Source of the DNA: Polyangiaceae bacterium
GTDB taxonomy: Bacteria > Myxococcota_A > Polyangia > Polyangiales > Polyangiaceae
DNA: 64,000 nucleotides
Assembly: GCA_020633205.1 (NCBI GenBank)
Contig: JACKEB010000012.1
Location: forward strand, 186,001 to 250,000
Reading direction: 5' to 3'
In this document: piece by piece, positions 52,709 through 61,744 of the stretch
Position numbering within the stretch: the stretch's first letter is position 1
Layout of the letters: the number at the start of each line of letters is the position of its first letter
Translations under genes and position numbers: made by a program
Notes under the pieces: model-generated
What the model was told of the DNA's origin: nothing
The model's database searches: none
The model's input: the letters and a program-made list of their open reading frames with translations, nothing else

Positions 52709-54529
52709 CTAGCCGAAGGTGAGGCGATACATTTCCGCGAAGAACCTGTTGGACGCGTTTGCGATGTGTTCTGCGCCCGCGAGCGCTGCCTCTTCGGCTT
52801 CGCCTTCGGGGATGAGCGCGGCGATCGCGGCTGAATCGTCAGCGTGATCCACCTCGAGCACCGTGTGCAGATCGAGCCACTCGAGTGTGTGCCCCGCGAC
52901 CTGCTTCTGGCGAGCAAACTGCTCGGCGACGAATGTGTCCACTTGCTTGCCGAATACTTCGACCAGCAACGACGCTCCCACCCCGAACCAGGGATCCGCA
53001 CTCACATACTCGAGCTCAAGTGCGTCAGACAGCGCCTGGGCTGGCCCAAGGGGGTCAGCGACGCTCGCACGGTAGGTCTCGAGGCCGTTGATCAGGCGGC
53101 CAAACAGCGCCTTGTGGGCCTGGGCGAAGTCACCACCTCCTAGCTCATCGTGGAGCTGCTTGGTGAGCAGGGCGCGGATCGCGTCATCGGGCGCGCGAGC
53201 TACCAGAGCGGCGAGTCGGCGGGGGAACTCCTGAACGATCGCCACATCGAAGTTCTTCATCAACAGCCAGAGGCGCTCGAGGCTCACCGGCTCACGGTTC
53301 ATGCGGCGGAAGTAGGGTAGGTGTACCAACGAGTGGCGTTCGAATCGTTCCACTAGCTCGCTGATGCGTTCGCGGTGCTTCGCTGCCTTCAGTCGTCGCG
53401 CGCTGGCGTGGTCGTGCCCAAAGGCAAGCGGAGAAAAGTAGACCGTTGACCGAGCAACGTTGTGTTCCTCGCGGAACGAAACATAGCTGGTCAGGCCGTG
53501 TAGCTCGTCGAGCGGCACTGGCGCGAGCCCTGTGACCGCCGCCTCGAGCTCCGTTGTGGGAAGGTCGAAGTCACGATTGAACTCAAGCACGCGATTCAGG
53601 GCCAACGCGTCGCTCTCGACGTAGCTCTCCAGGGGGAAGTACAGCGTAGCGCTGACGGGCTCACCGCGTGAGCCGCCCGTGAACGCGAAGCTGCTCACGA
53701 CAGGGCGGGCCAGGTACGGCCCTGCTCCGACGCCGAGGCTCTGGGTTGCTTCCTTGATGCTTTCCTTGCGGTAAGATTTCGCGCTGCGGAAGAGCGCGTC
53801 TAGATGTGCGGCGTCTGCCTCATGGTGACGGAGGTAGAGCTTCACGCGGGCGCTGGGGGAGTCGTCAAGATCGATGGAGAAGTAGGCGATCTGATCGCGG
53901 TGCTTGTCTCGTCGGGTGGTCAGCTCACCGAGCACCGCCCAGGCGTCGGCGAAACCGATGTGGTGCAAGGCCTCCTCAGTGAGCGCAGGAGCGAGCGCAG
54001 CGCCCCAGCTCGACAGGTCGAAGTAGACTTTGACGCTGGGCGCCTCACGCCCGGGGTGGAACTCCAGTGCGTGCCAGATCCCAAAGCGCCCCGCTACGGG
54101 TTGCCCTTCAGGCGAGTTGCCCTCCAAGAACAACGTCTCGAGTCGTTCACAACGCGACGTGTCGAGGCCCCAGCGCGTGCCGATGCGCTGAGTCAATGCG
54201 CGCCCCGCTTCCGCTTGGGCCGCTCGGGTCGGAGCGCGCCCCTGAGCTTCGACCAGGATCCGAAGGACGTTACCTCGGGGAGACAGGGCAATCGAGGGCT
54301 CGAACGGAGAGTGGTCTGAGCAAACGTCTGACTCCCAGCTCGGGTGCGTGGGGATCGGCTCATCCCCCCAGCCTTCCGTCATCAGCGCAAATGCGGCGAT
54401 TATCTCGTCTAAGCGGCTCTCGAGGCCGGTCGCCGCGCACAAGGGGGTGAGCACGTCGCGCCCTAGCGAATTCCATGAGCCGTTCTCCAGAGCGCCGCGC
54501 GGCGCCTGGAGGAGAGGGGATTTTGACAT
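52709..54529 (-). CDS. DMATS/ABBA aromatic prenyltransferase fused to HDO-type diiron oxidase
   Basis: 606 residues from ATG 54529. Residues ~15-375 match bacterial DMATS prenyltransferases: SPFEPSIALSPRGNVLRIL, VKVYFDLSSWG (Lys167, Tyr169), ARVKLYLRH (Lys230, Tyr232), TLYFPLESYV and a final STVYFSPL, the basic/Tyr shield for the prenyl diphosphate. Residues ~395-606 match haem-oxygenase-like diiron oxidases: LHDELGGGDFAQAH gives Glu462 and His472, LLVEVF gives Glu524, and DLHTVLEVDH gives His555, Glu559 and His562, a complete H-x3-E-x2-H ligand set where Asp is commoner. Stand-alone DMATS proteins are about 370 residues, so this is a two-domain enzyme. It follows the receiver gene by 23 bases. 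Confidence 0.83.
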   Translation of the reverse strand: MSKSPLLQAPRGALENGSWNSLGRDVLTPLCAATGLESRLDEIIAAFALMTEGWGDEPIPTHPSWESDVCSDHSPFEPSIALSPRGNVLRILVEAQGRAPTRAAQAEAGRALTQRIGTRWGLDTSRCERLETLFLEGNSPEGQPVAGRFGIWHALEFHPGREAPSVKVYFDLSSWGAALAPALTEEALHHIGFADAWAVLGELTTRRDKHRDQIAYFSIDLDDSPSARVKLYLRHHEADAAHLDALFRSAKSYRKESIKEATQSLGVGAGPYLARPVVSSFAFTGGSRGEPVSATLYFPLESYVESDALALNRVLEFNRDFDLPTTELEAAVTGLAPVPLDELHGLTSYVSFREEHNVARSTVYFSPLAFGHDHASARRLKAAKHRERISELVERFERHSLVHLPYFRRMNREPVSLERLWLLMKNFDVAIVQEFPRRLAALVARAPDDAIRALLTKQLHDELGGGDFAQAHKALFGRLINGLETYRASVADPLGPAQALSDALELEYVSADPWFGVGASLLVEVFGKQVDTFVAEQFARQKQVAGHTLEWLDLHTVLEVDHADDSAAIAALIPEGEAEEAALAGAEHIANASNRFFAEMYRLTFG

Positions 54530-54552
54530 GGCGAGGGTCCTTGGGTTGAGGG

Positions 54553-54954
54553 TTAGCTGAGCATCAATCGACGCAGCTCGGTCGCGAGCCGACCGCTATC
54601 GAAGTTCTTCTGGATCCACCCGTCTGCGCCAACAGCGCGGGCGCGTTCACGCAGCGACTCGAGATCCGCGGCGGAGTGGAGGACTAACCGCGTGGATTTT
54701 TCCGTCACCTTGCGCAGCAGGCCCAGCAGTCGATCGCCGGATAGCGCAGGGATGTGGACGTCCAGCAGCACCACGTCGGGGCCGAACGCCCGAACCAGGT
54801 TGGAAGCGCCGATTGGCTCCGAAGTGGTCGCCACCTCGAAGCCTTCGGAACGCAACATCGACTCGATCAGCCGCAGCTGTCGTTCGTCGTCGTCGATCAC
54901 GAACACCCTCGGGGCGTCGCCTTGGCGGCTAGGATTGGGCATGGCTGCGACCAC
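54553..54954 (-). CDS. Single-domain response regulator
   Basis: 133 residues from ATG 54954 (ATG 54942 is also possible). Receiver residues are the acidic DDDE at 21-24, phospho-acceptor Asp65 (VVLLDVHIP), Ser94 and Lys116 (WIQKNF). No output domain. Its start overlaps the hybrid kinase end by 26 bases, so it is probably its partner. It may act on the biosynthetic proteins or a downstream regulator. Confidence 0.9.
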   Translation of the reverse strand: MVAAMPNPSRQGDAPRVFVIDDDERQLRLIESMLRSEGFEVATTSEPIGASNLVRAFGPDVVLLDVHIPALSGDRLLGLLRKVTEKSTRLVLHSAADLESLRERARAVGADGWIQKNFDSGRLATELRRLMLS

Positions 54955-57049
54955 TGATATGTTTCCGTATGGTTTTGATTAAGAGTTCTCGGTCTACGGG
55001 CTTGGTCAGGTAGTCGAGGCAGCCGGCCTCCAACGCATGTTGCCTATCTTCGGGGGAGGCGTGCGCGGTTAGCGCCACCACCGGGATGTCACCGGCAGCC
55101 TCGCTCTCCTTGATCTTCCGGGTGACCTCCCAGCCATCCATGCCGGGCAAAGACAGGTCCATCAGTACGAGGTCCGGTTTCTGAGCCAACGCGATCTCGA
55201 GCCCCGTGCGCCCATCTTCGGCTTCGAGCAGCTGGGCGACTCCAGTGAGATAGCGCCGCACGATCTCGCGGTTCTGAGCAATGTCTTCGACGTAGAGGAC
55301 GCAGGGTAGGGCTTCGGTGCCGGCGTCGCGTCGTTGAATCACGGCGCGCTTCACCTGCTCCACCACCCGGTCTACCGAGACGCCGTTCTTGGCGATGATG
55401 TGCGCCAAGCCGTTGCGCAGCGACGTCTGCTCGTCGGGTGTCAGCACCTTACCCGTGAGTACGATGACCGGAGTCGTGGAGCCGTCCTTGCGCATTCGGC
55501 GCAAGACCTCGAAGCCATCGAGCTCGGGCATCATGAGGTCGAGGATGACCAGGGTGGGAGGCGACGCTGCGATGCGATCCAACGCCTCTCGCCCCGAGCC
55601 TGCGGTGTGGACCCTCAAGCCCTCACCAGTCAGCCGCCGGCTGATCAACTCGCGCGTGTCCTGGTCGTCGTCCACCACCAAGATTTCGCCTGTGGGTCGG
55701 ACCACGCGCCGAACTGCCAGGCTCAGCCGCTCTGGTTCGACCGGCTTGACCAGGTAGTCGCAAGCGCCCAGTGCGAAACCGCGCTTTCGCTGCTCCTCCA
55801 CGCTGACGATCACCACCGGAATACTGGCTAGGGCCTGATCGTCGTTGAGCGCGGACATCACCGTCCAGCCATCCATCCGGGGCAGGTGAATATCGAGCAC
55901 GATGACTGACGGCTTCAAGTGACGCACCAGCTGGATGCCCTCGACACCGTCGTTCGCGGTATACACGCGGAAACCCTCGCCTTCGAGCTGACCGCGTAGC
56001 AATTGGCGAACCAGCGGGTCGTCGTCGATGATGAGGACCGACGTGGCGTTGGGATCCAGGTCATCGGCGACGGGCTCCGATGCTTTGACGTTGCCTTCGC
56101 CCACCAGCGTCCCCGGCAGCTCCACCATGAAGCAGCTGCCGCGGCCTTGAGTGCTAGTGACGGTGACTGACCCGCCAAGCAGGCGAGAAAGCTCGCGCAC
56201 GATGGCGAGACCCAAGCCCGTGCCGCCAGCCACGCGGCGGCTCGAACCGTCCACTTGGCGGAACTTTTCGAAGATGTGGTGGAGATCTTCTTCACGGATC
56301 CCCACGCCAGTGTCCTCGACGGAGAGCAACAAGCCTCCAGAGTGCAACTGGAGCTTGAGCAGGATCTCGCCGACCTCAGTGAACTTCGCCGCGTTGCTCA
56401 GCAAGTTGAGCATGATCTGGCGCAGCTTCAGGCTATCTGACTGCAACGTCGCGACCCGAGGGTCGATTTCGCATTTGAGTTCGACGTCTTTGCCTTTCAG
56501 TAGTTCTGATACCGTACGGCAACACTCGCCCACTAACTCGTAGGTGTCGACGTTCTCGGTCATCACCTCCGCGTGGCCGGACTCGATCTTCGACAGATCT
56601 AGAATGTCGTTGATCAGGGCGAGCAGCGTGCGGGCATTCGACTTGATGGTGCTGAGGTCGCGTCGGCCATGGATAGTCAGGCGATCGCCTTCTTCTCGCG
56701 CGAGCAGATCGCAGTAGCCGATGATTCCATTGAGCGGCGTGCGGATCTCATGGGAGAAGTTAGCAAGGAACTCGCTCTTCAAGCGGGCAGCGTTTTCGGC
56801 TTCGCGCGCGTGGGCTTCTGCCTTGAGCTTGGATTGAGCGAGGTCTGCAGTCAGCCGATCGAGGTCCTCGTTCTGCTGACGGATGATCTCCATGTGGAGC
56901 GCCCGCTGCTGGTAGCTTGCGAGCGCTTTCTGCGCGAGCTGACTCTTCGAGGCGACCTCCGACTTCAAACTCCGGTTCTCGCTCTCCAGCTCGCTGATGC
57001 GCTGCCTGAGCGCGGTCCTGTCGAGGTCGGAGTCAGTCATCTGAGCCAA
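54929..57049 (-). CDS. Cytosolic hybrid histidine kinase with three receivers
   Basis: 706 residues from ATG 57049; ATG 57040 is an alternative. Residues 10-90 are a coiled coil; no membrane helix or PAS domain is seen. HisKA has His100 (FSHEIRTPLNG). The ATPase domain has MLNLLSNAAKF, DTGVG and GGTGLGLA. Three receivers follow with phospho-Asp 386, 504 and 631 and conserved Lys 435, 554 and 683. Its start overlaps the FIST gene end by 17 bases, so FIST is the likely input. Confidence 0.95.
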   Translation of the reverse strand: MAQMTDSDLDRTALRQRISELESENRSLKSEVASKSQLAQKALASYQQRALHMEIIRQQNEDLDRLTADLAQSKLKAEAHAREAENAARLKSEFLANFSHEIRTPLNGIIGYCDLLAREEGDRLTIHGRRDLSTIKSNARTLLALINDILDLSKIESGHAEVMTENVDTYELVGECCRTVSELLKGKDVELKCEIDPRVATLQSDSLKLRQIMLNLLSNAAKFTEVGEILLKLQLHSGGLLLSVEDTGVGIREEDLHHIFEKFRQVDGSSRRVAGGTGLGLAIVRELSRLLGGSVTVTSTQGRGSCFMVELPGTLVGEGNVKASEPVADDLDPNATSVLIIDDDPLVRQLLRGQLEGEGFRVYTANDGVEGIQLVRHLKPSVIVLDIHLPRMDGWTVMSALNDDQALASIPVVIVSVEEQRKRGFALGACDYLVKPVEPERLSLAVRRVVRPTGEILVVDDDQDTRELISRRLTGEGLRVHTAGSGREALDRIAASPPTLVILDLMMPELDGFEVLRRMRKDGSTTPVIVLTGKVLTPDEQTSLRNGLAHIIAKNGVSVDRVVEQVKRAVIQRRDAGTEALPCVLYVEDIAQNREIVRRYLTGVAQLLEAEDGRTGLEIALAQKPDLVLMDLSLPGMDGWEVTRKIKESEAAGDIPVVALTAHASPEDRQHALEAGCLDYLTKPVDRELLIKTIRKHISGRSHAQS

Positions 57050-58190
57050 ACGCTAGGGTGGTGAGCGTGGTGTTGATGTGGAAGCCACAGTAGAGTTCGA
57101 AGTTGCAGTTGAGTCCGATGGAGACTGGAGCTTCCGCGAACGCCTTGGAGAGCTCCTCCACCTGGTTCCTCGCCTGCGCCAGCATGTAGCGACCCGAGCA
57201 GTGAAACAACATCGCCGCCTGGGGGTTCTTGACGCGGCGCGGGAGTTCCTCGGCGAAGAACGCCCGAGTGGCTTCCGGCATCGAGCGGAGCGTCATGAGC
57301 TCCAGCTCCGTCTCGTCCTCCAGGAAGTTGGCGAACTGAATTGAACCGTCGGGCAGGGGCATCAGCGGTGAGCGGATGAAATACTCGCGCCCGACCTTCA
57401 GGGCGAGGGTCGAGCTGCCGAAACCTTTGGGTTTACCGAAGTCCAGGTCATCCGCTCCCACCTCCGTCAGCTCCGAGAAGCGCTGCACCGCCGGCTGGCC
57501 GTCGATTTCGATGGCACGCTTTCCGGTTTCGTCGGTCTTGGTGATCATCAGCCGCTTGCCCGTAGGCTGGTAAGCGTGGGAGCGAAGTGCGCCCCAAGGC
57601 GCTTCTGTATGGAACATCACCATGACTGCAGAGTTCGTGGTGACGCGGTCGTCGGCGTGGATGATCGCGGTGCCACCGAACGGGCTCTGGTCGTTTGCGC
57701 CGCCGCCAACGAGCACAGTGCCCTGATTCTTGGAAAGCACTCCGAGCAGTAGTTCCTCTTTTTTCTGCTGGTACCCGTCGTCCATCACCATGCCGAAGTA
57801 GTGCCGAAGGTCCATGTCGGCTTGACGCACGCCGAGTTCACGACACGCCTGACGAGCTGCGTCTTCACCCGCCTGCAGCGCGTTCTCCTGGAGCTGCTCC
57901 CCGAGGCCGATGCCGACCTCGAAGTCACCCGAGAGGGCGCCCAGCACGATGGACCCCTGGTGGATTCCGTCGCGGTCGACCTCGCCGCCAGTCGTCGCGC
58001 CCATTAGTCGGGTGCCTTTGGGGAGCTTGTCCCGGAGCGCCTTGTTGAAGGCGACTTGGTCGACCGATGGAGTTGCGAAGAAGCACACCAGCTTAGGGTC
58101 ATCGCCCTTTAGCTGCGAGACCAGGTGGTCTGCGGCTTCAGTCGCCTCCAGTTGCGTGGTTCGAACCGACTCTAAACTTACCGATGCCAT
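57033..58190 (-). CDS. FIST-domain sensory protein
   Basis: 385 residues from ATG 58190. FIST-N pattern: LVCFFATP, LMGATTGGEV, GSIVLGAL; FIST-C pattern: PAVQRFSE, REYFIRSPL, AMLFHCSGRYML, FAEAPVSIGLNCNFELYCGF. FIST domains are predicted small-ligand sensors, often of amino acids. Here the domain is a separate protein encoded just ahead of a kinase without its own sensor. No signal peptide, so it is cytosolic. Confidence 0.92.
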   Translation of the reverse strand: MASVSLESVRTTQLEATEAADHLVSQLKGDDPKLVCFFATPSVDQVAFNKALRDKLPKGTRLMGATTGGEVDRDGIHQGSIVLGALSGDFEVGIGLGEQLQENALQAGEDAARQACRELGVRQADMDLRHYFGMVMDDGYQQKKEELLLGVLSKNQGTVLVGGGANDQSPFGGTAIIHADDRVTTNSAVMVMFHTEAPWGALRSHAYQPTGKRLMITKTDETGKRAIEIDGQPAVQRFSELTEVGADDLDFGKPKGFGSSTLALKVGREYFIRSPLMPLPDGSIQFANFLEDETELELMTLRSMPEATRAFFAEELPRRVKNPQAAMLFHCSGRYMLAQARNQVEELSKAFAEAPVSIGLNCNFELYCGFHINTTLTTLAFGSDD

Positions 58191-58259
58191 GGGTCGGACT
58201 TCCTATTCGAGGCTCAAGGGGCATTGCCACGAGGAACTAGCATCAGTCGAATCCGACGC

Positions 58260-60119
58260 TTAGAGGTGGCTGCCCGGGTGGTTCTGGTGACAGGTGGACG
58301 TGCAGTTGTCGAAGGACTCGGTGTCGCCACCGACGTACATGCTCTGGATTGGGCCGAACGCCGTAACGTGGCTGTCCGGGTAGGAGTCGTGGCAAGACAA
58401 GCAAGCCGACTTGCTCACGCGCTGGATACTGCTCTTTTCCTTGTGGCAAGTGGAGCAATCGTTCTTCGGCTTGTCGAAGCGTTCCGAGCGGGAGTGAATG
58501 AAGTGGGTGCGGACGTAGACCGGACCCTCCAGCTCGAAGCCGAGGGGCACGTGGCAACCGTTGCACGCCGCGCGATCGCCGTTTGCGTGCAGCACTCGGG
58601 AGAGCTCGCCCGCGCCATTGTGACAGGAATTGCACCCGCCCGTGGGGAGAGATGCAGAGGTGTGCTCGGCGGAGCCGACCTGAATCTCCTTGGTGACGCT
58701 GCGGGGAATGTCCTGCCCCATGAACGTGCGCCGCGCCTTCATCGTGATGCGATACGTCCCGGCCTTGGCGTCGTCGGGGACGTGGAAGGTGATTTGATCG
58801 CTGACAGGGGTCGCCCAAGCGCCGCTTTCCGGGAAGAACGCCCCTCCGAAGAGCACATGCGCGGGCGGGAACAGCTGAGCCTCGGCGTACATCCCATCTC
58901 GGTCTTGAGTGCCAAGCAGCAGGGTGTCCGACGGCACCAGGAATTGTTCCAACGGAGCAATCGTGCGAATCGCCTGGATGTCTTGCGCTGGACCGATCAT
59001 CTGGATCGCCATCATCCGCTCGCGGTGCTTGCGGCGGTAGTAGGTGGTCGTGGGGTCGAAGAACGCGTTGTAGTAGTCAATCCCCGCCGGATTAGGACCA
59101 AACACGACATCGGCGTAGCTAGGCAATGACCCTTCGGGGTGAAGACGGGTTCCCGAGCCGTCTACCAGTGTCAGGGTCACCGGAACATCGTCGCCGGGCT
59201 GAAACACGCCGGATTCCGGTTCGTCAATATCCATAAGGATATTGAAGTTGTAGTCATAGCCAGGATCCGCGACTTGCTCGACGTCCACACTCCAGCGAGA
59301 CGAGGGCAGTTCCGACCACAGGAGTTCGAGGCGCTCCGTCCGCGGCGCGAAGCGTCGGACCTGATGGGTCCAGGCGCTGTGGCGCAGCTCTACGAGCCCT
59401 TCCTCTTGGAAGAGCGAGGCGCCGCTGCAGTCTTCTTTGCTTGGGCAGTCGTTGGTCCACTGAATGGCCCGGGTCCGACGGATGAAGAACGTGTCGAGGG
59501 GGGAGCGATGAGCATCCGCTCCGAGGTTCAGGACCCAGGGCAATGCCGTCGGGCGACCGCGACTATCGAGCTGGTTGATCACCATCACGCTCGGCCGCTG
59601 CATCCAGCGAGCACCCGTGAAGAAGCGCCGCCTCGTGAAGGTGCCGTCGGGGTTGCCAAGGCCGACGAACTCCTGATCGTCGAGTTCAATCCCACGCCAG
59701 TCGAGGCCCGCAAGCGGGCCTCGGTCTGCCAGCCCGTCCACACCCTCATCCGTGGTGGCGTCAATCGCGCCACGTAGATCGAGCTGCTCGATGAAGAACT
59801 TCTGACCGGCGCGCACTCGCAACGTAGGACCAGCGCCGTTTTCGAACTCGAGCGCCAGGCCGACGGGAGTCGATGTGGTGGTTGGGCCTTCGGTGTCGAT
59901 CTCCGAGCTGAGCTGCCACGCCCCTTGGGTGGTCTCGGTGGTCTCCGTGGTCTCGGGGGTTGGGTTTTCCGTCGCGGGACTGGCGCATCCGGCCATCGTT
60001 CCTATAAGCGACACCAACGCGACCAGGAAGCCGCGGTGTGGGGTCGCGCGTGTTGACCGGACCACTTCAGTATGCGAGCCACGAGATGGGCGGACGATCA
60101 CTGCATGCGTTTCGGTCAT
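58260..60119 (-). CDS. Multihaem c-type cytochrome lipoprotein
   Basis: 619 residues from ATG 60119. The N-terminus carries a lipobox (MAGCAS). Most of the protein is beta-rich (PSDTLLLGTQDRDGMYAEAQ, GTYRITMKARRTFMGQD). The last 125 residues have four CxxCH haem sites (about 496, 519, 555 and 573) and one CxxxCH (CTSTCH at 606). Extra His residues could be axial ligands. It resembles the OmcA/MtrC style only loosely. Likely an envelope electron carrier. Confidence 0.85.
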   Translation of the reverse strand: MTETHAVIVRPSRGSHTEVVRSTRATPHRGFLVALVSLIGTMAGCASPATENPTPETTETTETTQGAWQLSSEIDTEGPTTTSTPVGLALEFENGAGPTLRVRAGQKFFIEQLDLRGAIDATTDEGVDGLADRGPLAGLDWRGIELDDQEFVGLGNPDGTFTRRRFFTGARWMQRPSVMVINQLDSRGRPTALPWVLNLGADAHRSPLDTFFIRRTRAIQWTNDCPSKEDCSGASLFQEEGLVELRHSAWTHQVRRFAPRTERLELLWSELPSSRWSVDVEQVADPGYDYNFNILMDIDEPESGVFQPGDDVPVTLTLVDGSGTRLHPEGSLPSYADVVFGPNPAGIDYYNAFFDPTTTYYRRKHRERMMAIQMIGPAQDIQAIRTIAPLEQFLVPSDTLLLGTQDRDGMYAEAQLFPPAHVLFGGAFFPESGAWATPVSDQITFHVPDDAKAGTYRITMKARRTFMGQDIPRSVTKEIQVGSAEHTSASLPTGGCNSCHNGAGELSRVLHANGDRAACNGCHVPLGFELEGPVYVRTHFIHSRSERFDKPKNDCSTCHKEKSSIQRVSKSACLSCHDSYPDSHVTAFGPIQSMYVGGDTESFDNCTSTCHQNHPGSHL

Positions 60120-61020
60120 GAAACAGCTCCCTGGTCGAATGGTTCAAGACAACGGACGGCGGACACACCTTCGCAACAACAAGCAAGACCTTTTGCGAAA
60201 GGCAACGTCGCATGGACCTCACGGACGGCGAACTCCTGCCAATGGGCGATCGTTCGATCGTCGCGACGATCTGACATCCGCGCCGGGTAGGCGCGAAGTA
60301 CACACACTTGCCGTGATCTCCCCCAAGCTCCCCGCTCGTGTTTACGCATCGAACGAAATGGCGAACCCGACCACGACTTTTCCCAGCTTCACCATGCGCG
60401 ACTCCAAGTGTCGTGTAAACTATCCTTGAGGGTGTACCCCGAAGGATGAACGGAACACTCCGAGCCTCACCCACAACGTTGCCGATTGCCTCTTTCGTGT
60501 GTGTGTCTGTCGTTACCCGGGGCCTTTCCGAGCAAACTGTCGTGGCCGTTTCCGGGCGCGCGGTTTCCGCACGGGCGGTTTCCGAACAGGCGGTTTCCGA
60601 GCAAGCGCATGAGCATCGCATCGTTAAGTACTGGCGGGGCGATGCTCGCATTCCCTCTGCGCGCGTAGTTTCCGGGCGGTTAGCGGAGGGCATGTCGAAA
60701 CATACGGGGTCGTGCCTCGAAGCCGGCTTTGTTCGTAGTTTGAAACACGGCTCGGCAGAGCTGACTTGAAGCTACCCAAAGGTTCATGAATGATAGACGC
60801 GCGGAAATGTATGCAGCGCATTGCATTTACAAGCTGTGCTTGGAGATCCCCGTACGCCGGGGCGGGGCTGCATTCAGGAGTGCGCCTCGCTGGGGAACCG
60901 CTTCGAGTAAGGCAGAGCGAGTGCCGTGGCTCGGCTTTACTTCGTCCATGGCGCGATTCGAGTTGTTGACTCCGGGTGGAGTCGAGTGGGAATGAACCGG
61001 GGGCCGGAAATGCGTCCAGG
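60120..61020. other. Divergent intergenic region of about 900 bp
   Basis: Separates the minus-strand cytochrome and the plus-strand regulator, so both promoters should be here. A 15-bp repeat is at 60546-60605. Open frames on both strands are out of character (Ser/Arg/Ala-rich repeat translations) and I reject them. No terminator found. Confidence 0.55.
60546..60605. repeat. 15-bp tandem repeat, four copies
   Basis: CGGTTTCCGNNCNNG (first copy CCGTTTCC...) repeats at 60546, 60561, 60576 and 60591. A related TTTCCGGGCGG is at about 60669. Period is exact; sequence drifts in the last five bases. Confidence 0.82.
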
Positions 61021-61659
61021 ATGAACAGCAAGAAAGGTTTCTTGATCGTCGAAGACGACGAGGTTTGGGTCCGCCTGGCCCGCCACGCCCTGCAACCCTT
61101 TGCGCCCGTGGAAAGTGCAGGCGACCTGGCGTCAGGACGTAAAGTGCTCGGGCAGGGTGATGTGCACGCTGGCGTGCTGCTTGACCTCGAGTTACCCGAT
61201 GGGTCTGGCTTTCAGCTGCTGCGCGAGCTGAGGGAGCGCGGTTTCGGCGCACCAGCACTGATCCTGACGAGTCATACTCGTGCTGAGTTCCTCCGGGAAG
61301 CGGGCCGCCTCAACGCGGAGTTCGTGGTCAAGCCGCCGGAGCATGAGTTCCTCGAACAGTTCGCCCGGCGCTGTATCTCCTTCCATTGGACGGGCGATCA
61401 GCGCATCGGTTGGCTTGTGGATGAGTTGGCGCGTGGGGAGCAGCTGTCGCCGCGCGAGGTAGAAATCGTGGCTGCTAGCATCGCAGGGATTCCACGGGAG
61501 CTGATGGCTCAGGAACTGGGGATCTCCGTCAACACGCTCAAGTCGCAGATCCGCCGCTTGCTCCTCAAGTGCCGCGCGACCACGCTCGATGAGCTCGCTC
61601 GCTCGCTGCTTACCCGTGCCCTCGCGGGCTCCGACCTGGGTCCCCGGCGCGGAGACTGA
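61021..61659 (+). CDS. Receiver-LuxR response regulator
   Basis: 212 residues from ATG 61021. A true receiver: VEDDE at 10-14, Asp55 (VLLDLELPDG), Thr/Ser in ILTSHT, and Lys in VVKPPEH. The HTH is LSPREVEIVAASIAGIPREL and ISVNTLKSQIRRLL. It is a close relative of the pseudo-receiver regulator at 50775. Divergent to the cytochrome gene. Confidence 0.9.
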   Translation: MNSKKGFLIVEDDEVWVRLARHALQPFAPVESAGDLASGRKVLGQGDVHAGVLLDLELPDGSGFQLLRELRERGFGAPALILTSHTRAEFLREAGRLNAEFVVKPPEHEFLEQFARRCISFHWTGDQRIGWLVDELARGEQLSPREVEIVAASIAGIPRELMAQELGISVNTLKSQIRRLLLKCRATTLDELARSLLTRALAGSDLGPRRGD

Positions 61660-61744
61660 GGACAAACGGCGGACGGGCGACGTCGAGTTCTGCTCGAGGG
61701 TCGCCCGTCTCATTGCCTCGCTTTCCGCGAGGATATGTTGGGTG

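Noticed and set aside
58224..59129. 301-codon open frame on the plus strand
   Set aside because: Antisense to the cytochrome gene, including its haem motifs, which are far better supported.
60067..60693. 208-codon open frame on the minus strand
   Set aside because: Overlaps the cytochrome start and the 15-bp repeat, which translates as SETA/AETA units; composition is not protein-like.
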